The position numbers were made by a program, and so were the translations under genes. Below the pieces are notes generated by a model, which was not told the DNA's origin, did not search any database, and saw nothing but the letters and a program-made list of their open reading frames with translations. A DNA stretch of 64,000 nt from Ophiodon elongatus (Eukaryota > Chordata > Actinopteri > Perciformes > Hexagrammidae): contig JACSYO010000535.1 in assembly GCA_016806645.1 (NCBI GenBank), positions 1,454,501 through 1,518,500 of the forward strand, in the 5' to 3' direction. Positions 1-10,560 of the stretch are shown in pieces (within the stretch, counting starts at the first letter, position 1; every line of letters begins with the position of its first letter).

Positions 1-1950
1 TTTGCAAAAAAAGGGCTAAACAACATAATCTTAGGCCAGGGTGGAATGAATATGTATCTGAACTCCATATAGAGGCTAAAGAAGCTTTTAAAAACTGGGT
101 TTTATCAGGAAAAGCAAGACATGGTCCAGAGTGTGAACACAAGAAACACGCAAATGCTAGATTTAAATATGCTGTGCGCTTTATTAAAAGAAATGAACAG
201 GCCATGAGGGCAAACTCCATGGCCAAAAAGTTTCAACAGAATAATGTCTATGATTTCTGGAAAGAAGTTAAGGTTGCCAATAACATCAGGATGCCCCTGC
301 CATCCAATATTGATGGGGCTATTGGTTCGGACAGTATTGCAGATCTGTGGAGTAAACATAGGGATATTTTCAACAGTGTTGAGAGTGACGAATTTAATAT
401 TGGTGATGTTCCTAATGATGCTGGTGTGTGTATTATACCTGATGAAGTGTTGTATGCCATTGAAAAATTGTCATTGAACAAAGCATGTGGCCATGACCAA
501 ATAACAGCAGAACATCTGAGGCATGCTAGCAACAGGACCTCTGTTACTTGCTATGTGTTTTTCTGGATTGTTAATGCACGGCGTACTTCCTGACTCTATG
601 CTGACTGTTTTGTTAGTGCCAGTAATCAAAAATAAAACCGGTAAAATATCCAGCATTGAAAATTACTGACCAATTGCTTTGGCCAGTGTACTTTCTAAAG
701 TATTAGAACGAATTCTCTTAGATAGGCTTCAAGAGTACATAATAACCATTGATAATCAATTTGGTTTTAAAAGTAAACATAGCACAGACTTATGTATATA
801 TGCACTAAAGGAAGTTGTTAGTAAGTACAGGAGACATAACACCACAATATTTATGCGTTTCCTGGATGCATCTGAAGCTTTTGATCGAATTAATCATTCT
901 AAATTGTTTGTCAAATTGCAAGAGCGAGGAGTCCCTCCATATTTGATTAGGATTTTGCACTTTTGGTATTCACGTCAAACCATGCAAGCTAGATGGGGTA
1001 AGAGTGTATCTGCACCCTTCCTAGTGACCAATGGCGCCCGACAAGGTGGAATACTGTCACCTGCTCTTTTTAATCTATATATGGATGACCTTTCTAAAAA
1101 GTTAAAAGAGTGTAAGACAGGTGGGGGAAAGTCTTATTAACCATCTGATCTACGCTGACGACTTAGTGGTCCTGTCTCCTTATAGCGCTGGTTTACAGCA
1201 ATTGCTCAGAGTCTGCTCAAGGTATGGTGTGCACTATGATATAAAATTCAACTCTAAAAAGAGTGTTATCATGACAGCTAAAACCAAGGAGGATCAGAAG
1301 CTACATTTTCCTTCATTTTTTATGGGAGACCAGGAGCTAAATGTGGTGCACAAAGTTAGATATTTGGGTCACATCATCAGGAATGACCTAAGTGATGATG
1401 ACGATGTGCAGCGGCAGTGTTGCTAACTTTATGCACAAGCCAATATGCTGGCACGTAAATTTCATATGTGTACAGATGATGTTAAAACTGCTCTCTTTAT
1501 AGCCTACTGTACTCCTCTCTATACAGCCCACCTGTGGTGTAGTTATAGTAAAGCAAAAATGAAAAAGATTCAGGTGGCATTTAATGATGCTTTCAGAATC
1601 TTGCTCAAGCTTCCCAGATGGACAAGTGCAAGTCATATGTTTGTGACTCGTAATGTTCCCACTTTCCATGCTGTGTTGATGAATTTTATATACAAATTTA
1701 AATGTCGATTAAATGACTCAGAAAATGTAATTATAACAGCCTTAACTGAGCCAACACAGAGTGATACGAGGTATTCTTCTTGTTTCTGGAAACATTGGAA
1801 CAAGTGTCTGTATGTTTTTAACCACGAGTGACTTTTTAACTGCAATGATTATACCTGTGTCCTCGTATTGTATTGTATTTTATATATTGTTGTTGTATTT
1901 GTGTTTGTTGCTATATGGACTCATGAGTCTGAAATAAAAGAAATTGTATA
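1..1950 (+). mobile_element. Degenerate LINE (non-LTR retrotransposon) with reverse transcriptase, 5'-truncated by the window edge
   Basis: The plus strand encodes a reverse transcriptase broken into several frames. Pieces at 174-593, 679-1140, 1121-1426 and 1445-1831 read in order. Motif A is seen as FLDASEAFDRINH, motif B as NGARQGGILSPALFNLYMDDL-like sequence, and motif C as YADDLVVLSP. The frame changes near 1120, and in-frame stops occur near 591, 668 and 1424. An AATAAA lies near 1931, close to the probable 3' end. The endonuclease domain is not in the window. The order and spacing of motifs show a LINE; I cannot assign the clade. It is a dead copy: several frameshifts and stops separate the catalytic motifs. 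Confidence 0.88.
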
Positions 1951-2640
1951 TTGTCTGCGCATTTACATTTTAAGCACGTGTCAGCAATGTATCACATAAT
2001 CAAGACGCATCCAAAGACAAAATAAATGTGATACAATAAGAAATAAATCACATACACTATATTAATAAAATATTGTCTGATGATGCATGACGTAAGGGGA
2101 AATGTCTCAATATCGACAAAATAAACATTTTGGAATAATACCCATCATTTGCAACCAGTTTTGCACAGAATATCAGTTACAAAAATGATATCTAAATATC
2201 CTCATTGATAAAATGTGATCATTGTATCTTCAGTTGACCCAGCACTTGTTGTCAATGATGAACAGGACTTGAGAAAAACAGAAAAATACTTTGATGAATC
2301 AGTTTTTCTTTCGTCAGTCAGTTAGTAAAGACACTTCTCTATTCTCGGAAGATTAGTGTTTTCAGGGTAAAATTACATATATCGCTTGTCCTCTTTTGGT
2401 CAACTTCTTGTGTAAAAATCTATGTTGGTTTGCTAACAAAGCTCAGGAACTTTCCCCACTGGAATCTCCTTACATCAAGTTACAAGGTTTGTTTATCGCC
2501 ATTGTATAACACAGGGTTGTGGCATTTTGTAATCCCATAAACTACATCAGAGTGGTACGGCAGATGATACTTCTGTATCTCTTGCCAGACAGCAGCAGGG
2601 TGAACAGGCTGTGGTGGGTTTTGTCTTTTAATATCCTTTG
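1951..2640. other. AT-rich non-coding stretch, no gene seen
   Basis: No supported coding region, RNA gene or clear repeat boundary was seen. The stretch lies between two LINE remnants and is probably decayed transposon or intergenic DNA. Confidence 0.5.
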
Positions 2641-2649
2641 AGCTATCAC

Positions 2650-3245
2650 TGATTCTTGGTAAATGGGTACCAAAGATGTTCAGGGCGGTTTAAAATACCC
2701 GCTGGCCCTTCTGTCCTCGGCCGGCACATACCCGTCTGTAATGTCTCCGGTCAGGATGCTTTTTATTACTCCACTGTAAAGGTTAACAAGAGCTTGGCAT
2801 GCAAATCTTGCTTTCTTAAGTTTCCTCAATAAATTCAGCAGTTTATGAGCTTTCTTCACCAGGATGGAGATGTGTGATAACCGTGTCAGGTTGTTTGAGA
2901 TGGTGATTCCCATGAACTTAAAACTGTTCACTTGCTCCACCTCAGCTGGGGGGGATTTCCTCTCTTAATGAAGTGTCAGCGTTGTTTGTAACCCAGCCGA
3001 TGACAATAGTGTCATCTGCAAACTTCACAGAAGAGTTCTCTTCATGAAAGGGTAGCAGTCGTGGGTGAACAACATGAACAGGAGGGGGCTGAGCACAAAG
3101 CCCTAGGGGGCTCCGGTGTTCAACACTAGAGTAGAGGAGGAGTGGCTGCCTATCCGAACTGCCTGGGGTCTGTATGTGAGGAAGTCCAATAACCAGTTCA
3201 ATCAGGAGAGACAAGTCAGATGAATGTAGTGGGGAATGCAGCCCA
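2650..3245 (-). mobile_element. LINE reverse-transcriptase fragment (CR1/L2/Rex1-like)
   Basis: On the minus strand 3214-2942 encodes an RT palm piece with the FADDT motif followed by a VIGWV-type strand. 2940-2680 continues with the RT thumb, containing VNSFKFMGITISNNL and KAHKLLNLLRKLKKA. These are typical of CR1/L2/Rex-type fish LINEs. The two pieces are in different frames and the upstream RT motifs are missing or decayed. This is a truncated, inactive copy inserted opposite to the LINE at the window start. Confidence 0.82.
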
Positions 3246-3569
3246 GAGAATGAATTGTAGGGTTGTCTTCTCCCCCAATGAATTCCCCAATCAGTGCCAG
3301 CTTAAGAAAGGCACCTGTTGGCATGGCCTTGTTTCTTTTTGGCCCCTGTCCTGGCCCTGTGGTGGCCCATAGTGGTTTTCGTGTAAAGGGATGTATTGAA
3401 TGTGATCACTTAGCAAGCCAACCATTATGAAATACAGCTACATGTATTTCCTCTGGACTGACATGTTGGCTGGAAATTGTTGTCTGAGTGACTACTTATG
3501 TTGGTATCCCATATATGAAGTGTTTATCATTTGTTGGTTCACCTGCTGCTGCTTTGTCTGCTGTGTTGC

Positions 3570-3720
3570 CTTTGTTTCGCTTGAGTTGCCTCTGTTTCAC
3601 TTGAGTTGCCTCTGTTTCACTTGAGTTGCCTCTGTTTCGCTTGAGTTGCCTCTGTTTCGTCTGCTGTGTTGCTTCTGTTTCGCTTGTCTTGCCTTGCCTT
3701 TGTTTTCCCCTAGTTTTGCC
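3570..3720 (+). repeat. Short tandem repeat, ~20 bp unit
   Basis: Four or more near-perfect copies of a 20-base unit, acttgagttgcctctgtttc, run from about 3570 to 3660 and then degrade into related gcttgtcttgcctttg sequence. The repeat is pyrimidine-rich on the plus strand. No function is evident. Confidence 0.85.
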
Positions 3721-3858
3721 TTTGTTTTACTTCTATTTTTCCCGCTAAGGCTTTGCCACATGAAGAAAAGATAATTGTCAAGACTTTATCGTCACATATC
3801 ATCTGTTAATAATAAACAGAGTCTTTGGCACTTGGACTCTACAGTGAGATTTGTAATT

Positions 3859-4151
3859 GACGGGGTTTGTGTATTTACGTGGGTATGTAACAGCGCTCAT
3901 AATACATGTACAGTATAAATACTTAGGTCTTTGTTGACTCTCCAACCAGCTCTTACAATGCCACCAGAGCCTCTTGTTCTATGCTTGCCTACAAGCTAAA
4001 CATTGTGCTTGTTCCAGTACTGTCCCTCCTTGAGGAAGTGCATGAAAAAATAACACTCGATATGATGTTGTTCCTTCAAAGTAATTTATCCATCTTGGAA
4101 GGGGTTAATGATTCCCTGTATCAAATATGTTTAACAGTTGGCCTATTTTTC
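3859..4151 (+). repeat. Direct repeat, upstream copy (LTR-like)
   Basis: About 290 bases starting gacggggtttgtg are repeated at 7380-7666 with high identity. This copy carries a 19-base insertion near 3953 and lacks a 13-base stretch present in the other copy. It holds a TATA-like TATAAAT at 3914-3920. The two copies flank the retroviral gag remnant, which suggests partial LTRs. I could not find a convincing primer-binding site or TG...CA ends, so LTR identity is inferred only. Confidence 0.7.
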
Positions 4152-5136
4152 GGAGGCGGGGAATGGCCGGAGTGCCGTTCCCCGCCACCGGAGTCCCGTT
4201 TCCCGTCGGCGTGCCCGCCGACACCGGACCCTTGTTCCTCATCGGTGGCCCGGCCGACTCTGGATTTCCGCTCCCCTGAACTCCGCTCCCAGGAGCCCCA
4301 GCTTCCGGAGCCACAGCCCACGGGCCTCTGCCTCGCTCTACGGAGCCTCTATCCCACTCGTCAGAGTCCCGGCCCCGGTCCCCCTCTCTAGTGTCCCGCT
4401 CCCGCTCCCCTGTTCCACTGCCGCGCCCCTGAGCCCCTGTTTCGCTGCAGCTTCCCTGAACCCCGGTCCCGCTTCCCTGAGCCCCGGTCCCGCTTCCATG
4501 AGCTACGGTCCCAGTCGCGCATCTGCCCGTCTGGCGGTCGCCCTCTGGAACCCCGCCCCCCCGGAGCGTGTCTGGCGGTCGTCCTCCGGCCCGCCCCCCG
4601 GAGCCCACACACAAACACACATCCTAGGCACATCTGTAACCACATTGTCAGACCCCAAGATGACTACCCCTACAACACCCTCTGCATGGATTGATGTGCT
4701 ATGCAGGAAGATTGAAGCGGTCACCACGCCCCAGGCTGAGAGAAGAATGAGACAGTGCATTCTCAAATGGAGAAAAGAAGGACTGATGGACCAATCCCAT
4801 ACGACCCTCCCCACCGAAGAACAGAGACAGACCCTGTTGAAAATCCTTAACCAGAGACTTGAAATGGCTGAAAACGATTTAGCAATCGGAAGACAAGTGG
4901 TAGAAGGAATGAACAGCATGAAGGTCGCTCACATGTCTCCTGTTTCCACTGTTGCTGATTCCCCCACATCGCCACTTCCAGCCCCAGAGGCCACAGCCCA
5001 AACTACACCAGCTTGGATCCCACACAAAAAGACAATTGAAGAGAGTGCCATCTATCCATCCCTCACCACCCTTACAAACCTCCCGCCCTATGCAGCAGGA
5101 AATCCTTTTGTACCCAGGTACAGGCACCCATACTGA
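4138..5136 (+). pseudogene. Endogenous retrovirus gag-like reading frame, remnant
   Basis: An open frame of about 332 codons. Its first ~150 codons are a GC-rich, Pro/Ser/Arg-rich low-complexity segment (4150-4600). The last ~170 codons look like a retroviral gag core: Thr/Pro-rich, then an amphipathic stretch around WIDVLCRKIEAV and LLKILNQRLEMAENDLA. The frame stops at 5134-5136, but a gag-like sequence resumes in another frame from about 5150. It is an old non-functional copy; no intact start, protease or polymerase follows. Confidence 0.6.
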
Positions 5137-5139
5137 AAG

Positions 5140-5798
5140 TAAAAGGAAGAACGCTGGTTCTGAATTCAACCATGACTGATCATGCCGTGAGCATCCTCAC
5201 AGCACAAATGGAGACCCTCACCGACACAGTGAAGAAACACCTGAAAGACACTGCAGTGGCCCAAGCCAAGCCCAAGAAACTAGTGGCCGCTGTGACTGAC
5301 CTCACCATCTAAATCCAGGAAGCATTGAGCCAGGCATTGGCACGGAAAGAATCAGATGCACTGGTCCAACAACCCACTCAACAGTGGACCCAAAGAGCTC
5401 CCTACCAAGGAAGAGGAGATTTCCAATCCCGTGGAAACACATCAAGAACAGGCTGCTACAACTGTGGAAGAAACGGACATTGGGCACGAGATTACAGAAG
5501 TGCCCCACGAAAGCAGCAGAATGGAGGCCATGACTACAACAGAGACAAGGAGACAGTCAGGAAGGGAAACATGGAGACAGACAGGCAGGTGAGAGAGAGA
5601 CAGACAGGTGAGCAGAGAGAATCAGAATCACACACAGAGTCACACATGCACACAGGGACAGATAGACACAGAGAAGCACACAGACAGGGGACAGTTCTAG
5701 GTCACGCATTGCATCTCGCTACACCAGACTGCAAGAGACCATTCCATTTGGATATTTCTGAAACAAATGGGATGGTATCCGCAATATTGTTCCAGTAA
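5140..5798 (+). pseudogene. Retroviral gag zinc-knuckle region joined to an RNase H piece (pol), broken
   Basis: Around 5448-5492 the frame encodes a zinc-knuckle-like box, CYNCGRNGHWARDY, in which the last metal ligand (normally Cys) is Tyr. Upstream a gag-like segment is cut by a stop at ~5310. Downstream, at ~5700-5798, the frame runs straight into the start of a retroviral RNase H domain (PFHLDISETNG). Protease and reverse transcriptase, which should lie between, are absent. The remnant resembles fish epsilon/gamma-type (ERV1-like) elements and is defective through deletion, stops and loss of a zinc ligand. Confidence 0.72.
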
Positions 5799-5799
5799 A

Positions 5800-7379
5800 G
5801 AAGGGAGGTAGGAGATCAAGAACTGGAACACATTGAGTAAGGACAAACAGGATGCGAAACACATCTAGCAGTAGGAAAAATCAGAGATGACGAGGTAATA
5901 AATTGTTAGCGTAAAAACACAACACATTAAATAAGGATAAGACATTGTATAAGAATAAGAGTTGGAAATAAGTGTATAACGTTTGAATGGAATCCTTGTT
6001 TTGAGGTGTCGGCGCTGCCGATTGATAACTGTGTGGACATTATTTATCTTCGAAAAAAAGACCACCTCCGTGCGGACATTATTTATAATAGCGATATTTG
6101 GTCACAACGGTCGAACGAGATTAAGGAAGTCTAAGATAAGACAAGAAAGATGAAGATATTAAGACAGTCCTCAGGGAGGCAATGTGAAAAACCTTCGATA
6201 CAGGTTTAAAGAACGATAACGTTATTAAGACAGTCCTCGAGGAGGCTACGTGAAAAACCTTCGGTACAGGTTTAAAGACAGGGGGCCAGGTCAAACAATT
6301 AAATCTAAAATAGCTAAAAGGTGCCACGGCACTAAGTTGAAATGGGGGAATGCACTCCCACTAGCACCAGTTTACGAGATCCTCAAAAGGAGGGAGAACT
6401 TTTCTCTCTCCCCATGAGTTATTGACAGGAAGATTGATGCTGGGTTCAGACAGAGAATTGAAAGAACCACCAGACAATATATTTGGCGTGTGTTGTGAAG
6501 ACTGGAAATTAATGTTTAACTGTGTGAAGTATTGTTTTTTGATATAACAGACAGTTTAAGTCAGGGAATGTTGCTTTTCTATGTCTTCTCAATTGCTATA
6601 TTTCATTTAAATTTTTCTATATATCGCCAGAATGATAGTACATATGCAAACCTCGTATCTCCTCACACCAAATTCACAAGTAGATCCCGAAGGAGCACCT
6701 CCCTAGGAGGCTCTTTCGACAAACATACTTAAATAGATACTACGGGAGTACCAAGGAGGGTGCCCAATGAGTTTAGAGCCCGGAATTAGATCTCTGATGG
6801 GTTTGAATCCACCTTCTTCGGGTGGTCGACCTGATCCTAGAGAGGAGGTGGGGGTGTGCCAAATGTTTCGGTCTGCCTGTTCATCCCTTAACATCATAGC
6901 TCCTGACGGCTCGGTGACCAAAACTGACGGCGCGGAGTAACGAGCTTGCAGACAACTCGGGGATTGGTGAACCCCTCACTAACTGGTTGGGTAATATGAA
7001 TGGCAAATGGAAAAGTGCATTTTGTCCATATTAAACCACACTTTGAATTGCAGCTTCCATACTCGTCCGTATAGGTTATAGTCTATAACCATTTCATAAC
7101 AAGCCCCGCCCTGATTGTTTCCACCTGTGCCTCATTGCCTGCCATCCCCAGTGTATTTAGGACGTGTTTGTTTTGTTCCTCCTGATGCGGTGATGGAGGG
7201 TTCCAGTAACTCGTTACTTCCTTTTAGAAGTTATTGAGTGAACAGGCTGTCTGAACTGGAATCTACAGTGTGCCCTTGCAAATTGTTAACAACAATGACT
7301 AACAACCTGTGGTGCAGAGTGAGAGGACATCTGCACACAGGGCCTTAGACTGTAACATCTCACCACAGTGATTATGTCA
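5800..7379 (+). other. Probable 3' part of the retroviral remnant, non-coding, with a short tandem duplication
   Basis: No coding frame was found and no envelope gene was recognised. At about 6156-6217 and 6223-6285 there is an imperfect ~65-base tandem duplication with the shared core gtgaaaaaccttcg and a following caggtttaaaga. 6690-6720 can fold as a short hairpin (gagcacctccc / ggaggctc). The stretch lies between the gag/pol remnant and the downstream direct repeat, so it is probably element-derived. Confidence 0.45.
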
Positions 7380-7666
7380 GACGGGGTTTGTGTATTTACG
7401 TGGGTATGTAACAGCGCTCATAATACATGTACAGTATAAATACTTAGGTCTTTGTTGACTCTCCAACCAGCCTCTTGTTCTATGCTTGCCTACAAGCTAA
7501 ACATTGTGCTTGTTCCAGTACTGTCCCTCCTTGAGGAAGTGCATGAAAAAAATAACACTCGATATGAGGAATGTTTATAATGTTGTTCCTTCAAAGTAAT
7601 TTATTCATCTTGGAAGGGGTTAATGATTCCCTGTATCAAATATATTTAACAGTTGGCCTATTTTTC
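7380..7666 (+). repeat. Direct repeat, downstream copy (LTR-like)
   Basis: This is the second copy of the repeat at 3859-4151. It begins at the same gacggggtttgtg and ends at cctatttttc. It lacks the 19-base insertion of the first copy and has a 13-base extra stretch near 7567. With the upstream copy it brackets ~3.2 kb that includes gag-like sequence. Confidence 0.7.
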
Positions 7667-8027
7667 TCTCCTGGTAATAAGTTAAGTACGGAGTTTCTTT
7701 GGTTTATTATGCACCTTTGTTTAGTCTTTTAAATGGGAAAATCCCAAGGGTAGATTTGAGATACTTCCGTGGTGACGTATGTTGTAAAATCCAGATATTT
7801 GTTTTACAGATATCTTTGAGGGGCCTTTTTAGATGATGTGTCAGGAAAATGTTATTTAAATGAAAACACAGGTTTATTGTTTAACATTTATTATATTTTA
7901 AAGTTATTTTAAAGTGGTATATAAGGAGAATAAAATGTATTACTATAAGATTAATTTTTTATTACATTTTGAAATGGTATGACTGAGGATTTTTATTATA
8001 CGATCATATGATGCAGTATATATTCTG

Positions 8028-8052
8028 TACACACATACACATACATATATAT

Positions 8053-8083
<31 letters not shown>

Positions 8084-8097
8084 CATACATACATACA

Positions 8098-8146
<49 letters not shown>

Positions 8147-8455
8147 GTCAGGGTGTTAATATGACAGGACTTAAACTAAAGTGTATGAAAACACTGCAAG
8201 TTGTGTATTTGTCATACACCCTGATACGCACACACACCCTGATACACACACACACACACCCTGATACACACACACACACACCCTGATACACACACACACA
8301 CACCCTTATACGCACACACACACACCCTTATACGCACACACACCCTTATACGCACACACACCCTTATACGCACACACACCCTTATACGCACACACACCCT
8401 TATACGCACACACACACACAACCTGATACACACACACACCCTGATAAATGGCACA
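8028..8455. repeat. Microsatellite / minisatellite block (CA, CATA and ACACCCTGATAC-type units)
   Basis: 8028-8150 contains (TA)n and (CATA)n runs. 8215-8450 is a minisatellite built of (CA)n alternating with ccctgata or cccttata boxes about every 16-30 bases. Long open frames on both strands here come only from the repeat. Confidence 0.95.
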
Positions 8456-9030
8456 GACTGAATAGCTTTCCTTACCATTTGTAATCACAACCCATATCTT
8501 ATGTAGTCGGTGTCGTTTCGCCATGTTTGAATAGAAAACTAATTTTGCGGGTCACGGTGTTCTTCTATGCTGTAAAATGGCGGGGGTACGTGAAGATTTA
8601 AAAAATATATATATTTAAAATTAGCATCGATTCAAAAATTCTTTAAAAATATTTATTTAATACATTTTCAATAAAATATAAGTGTAAGTTCATAAGCTGA
8701 ATTTTATATTCAGTAGGCTATTCAATTTCATTATCCTAAAAACCCAGAGTCTCCCCCATATCAGGATGGTTTGACCCAACCTGGCAGCGCCCCCTGTCAT
8801 CACCTGTCAATCACCGCCGCCTTGAAAAACTAAGTAGCAGCAATGCTGCTGAAAACATGGAGGACCAGAGCAAAACAAGTGGAAACCAGAGCCGGCAAAA
8901 AAAGTGTGAATAGACGACACTCCGCTGCATAAAAAATCCCCTTCAAAATAAAACCACAGGATAAAAAAATTAAAATAAAAAACTAATTTTAATCCAATTT
9001 TTTTTTGCCCAGCAAAGGCCCGTGAAAACG

Positions 9031-9063
9031 GGTGGGTCGCGACCCACCAGTTGAGAATCACTG
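9031..9063 (-). repeat. hAT-type DNA transposon terminus
   Basis: The sequence contains the perfect 18-base palindrome ggtgggtcgcgacccacc (9031-9048), followed by agttgagaatcactg. This is the common end of hAT (Charlie-like) elements in vertebrates. The partner terminus was not found nearby, so the element is truncated or nested. Confidence 0.65.
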
Positions 9064-9099
9064 CATTACACAATGTATTATTGCTACTGAAGACAGGAT

Positions 9100-9500
9100 A
9101 AAAAATATGACAGTAAGTTCTTTAAAACACCAAAGGCACAATTGAGAATGACTAATTTCTGCAGAAATTGGGTTCCCAATTATGCTAAATTGGTTAACCC
9201 CCTGTCACATTTGATTTATGATAAACCTATGGCAACACATGATAAGCTTAGCTGGACTTCAGAGGAAGACAAAGCTTTCATATTGGTAAAGATACTGCAA
9301 ACAAGCTCATCTGTATTAGACTTGTCAAATTACATAGACACCTTTTATAGATACAGCTCTTTTGAGCCATGGGTTGGACCATGTTTCAACAGGAGGGATG
9401 GTATCTATGATAAATGTATTTACAACATATGGCATCACAAACTACTAAACATTTTTGTGCAGTTCATATTCAAGTTACACCTGAATATGATTAAATAAAT
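9100..9500 (+). pseudogene. Retroviral pol fragment (RT thumb/connection to RNase H)
   Basis: 9142-9400 encodes a block typical of the end of retroviral reverse transcriptase: NFCRNWVPNYAKLVNPL, then LSWTSEEDKAF, then VLDLSNYIDTFYRYSS. The order matches the RT thumb/connection leading into RNase H in gamma/epsilon-type elements. It is only ~90 residues long, with no catalytic motif, and then loses similarity. It may come from the same family as the gag remnant at 4.1-5.8 kb. Confidence 0.72.
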
Positions 9501-9949
9501 CATGCACAGATACAGACTCGATCATTTCCCTCTTTTCTCTTAAAATTGCTGTTGATTCATATTCTTGACAATTGCAGCTAAGATTTAGGTTTTGGGCTGA
9601 AGCTCAAGTCCAGGGAACAAGGTATAGAAAATAGATTTTGAGTTTATAAAATATATTGCAAATCAGAAAATCAGATGGTTTTGAATATTTGGGATGACAT
9701 ATCATCTCATTACAAATATTCCATAATGCAGCAACAACACACTGGCCTCTAGTTTCATGACAGAAAATGGTCCGACAGTGGATTCCTCGTTGGGCCTCAG
9801 CTCAGGCATGCGTCCTGAGGGGACTCTCTTCATGACAAAAGTCTGAATACTCAACATGACCAAAAAATGTACTCAACTAGTATTGAATACTGCGCATGAG
9901 GATTGTGGCTATTAGGGTGTCAGAAAAATGTATGTCCTCCTGCGTTATT

Positions 9950-10115
9950 TCTTTTGGGCCTGGTGTTCCCAGCCTAAAAGCAAGGTCCTGTTACTCATGC
10001 TCTCCCTGCGATCTGCTCGCTCTGCTTCTCACACCTCCTCCCTCTTTTGTTCTACAGTCACACTGCCAGTTGTTCGAGGACTGCAGCGTTACCTTAGTTT
10101 CCCTTTTTATCTTTC
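9950..10115 (+). repeat. Dispersed repeat, copy 1 (LTR-like)
   Basis: The stretch beginning gggcctggtgttcccagcc and running through ctctgcttctcac to gaggactgcagcg is similar to 26,955-27,095 in the same orientation, with point differences and small gaps. The pattern fits two old copies of one interspersed element, possibly a solo LTR. Confidence 0.6.
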
Positions 10116-10289
10116 ATGTACCTTACAACCCCCTCACATTATCTCATCCTTCATGCACACCATACGTTACTAATTGCACTGATATTTATACTCTGCATCT
10201 TGTCAATGTCCAGTTATGTAATCAATTTACTTTTGTTGAAACAATTACTTTGATGAAACCACTGAAATGGTCTGTCTGACATATTTGTC

Positions 10290-10560
10290 ATGGCTCAAAA
10301 GCCAGGTTGTAACACAAGCTACTAGATGGCAATGTGGTTGGTCCACCACTTTACGGTTTGACCAAAAACCTGCAAAACTAAAGTGTTTCGTGCAAACTGG
10401 CAAATGTTACTAATGTGCAAAACTAAGATGTGAACATGGTAAAAATTCTACCTGCACTAAAATCAGCACGTTGGCATTGCCATTGTGAGCATGTTAGCAT
10501 GGTTATTTTAGCATTTAGCTCAAAGCCCCACTTTGCCTAAATACAGAGCCAAAGTGATTT
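10290..10560. repeat. Interspersed fish repeat, unclassified
   Basis: The phrases gagcatgttagcatgg and tttagcatttagctcaaag are a pattern that I recognise as frequent in percomorph genomes. No coding capacity. The class is not known to me with confidence. Confidence 0.45.

Noticed and set aside
4105..4620. Minus-strand Gly-rich frame of 171 codons
   Set aside because: Antisense translation of the GC-rich segment; it has no domain, while the plus strand continues into gag-like and zinc-box sequence.
8212..8524. Minus-strand open frames with (VRI/VCV)n protein
   Set aside because: Pure translation of the CA-type minisatellite.
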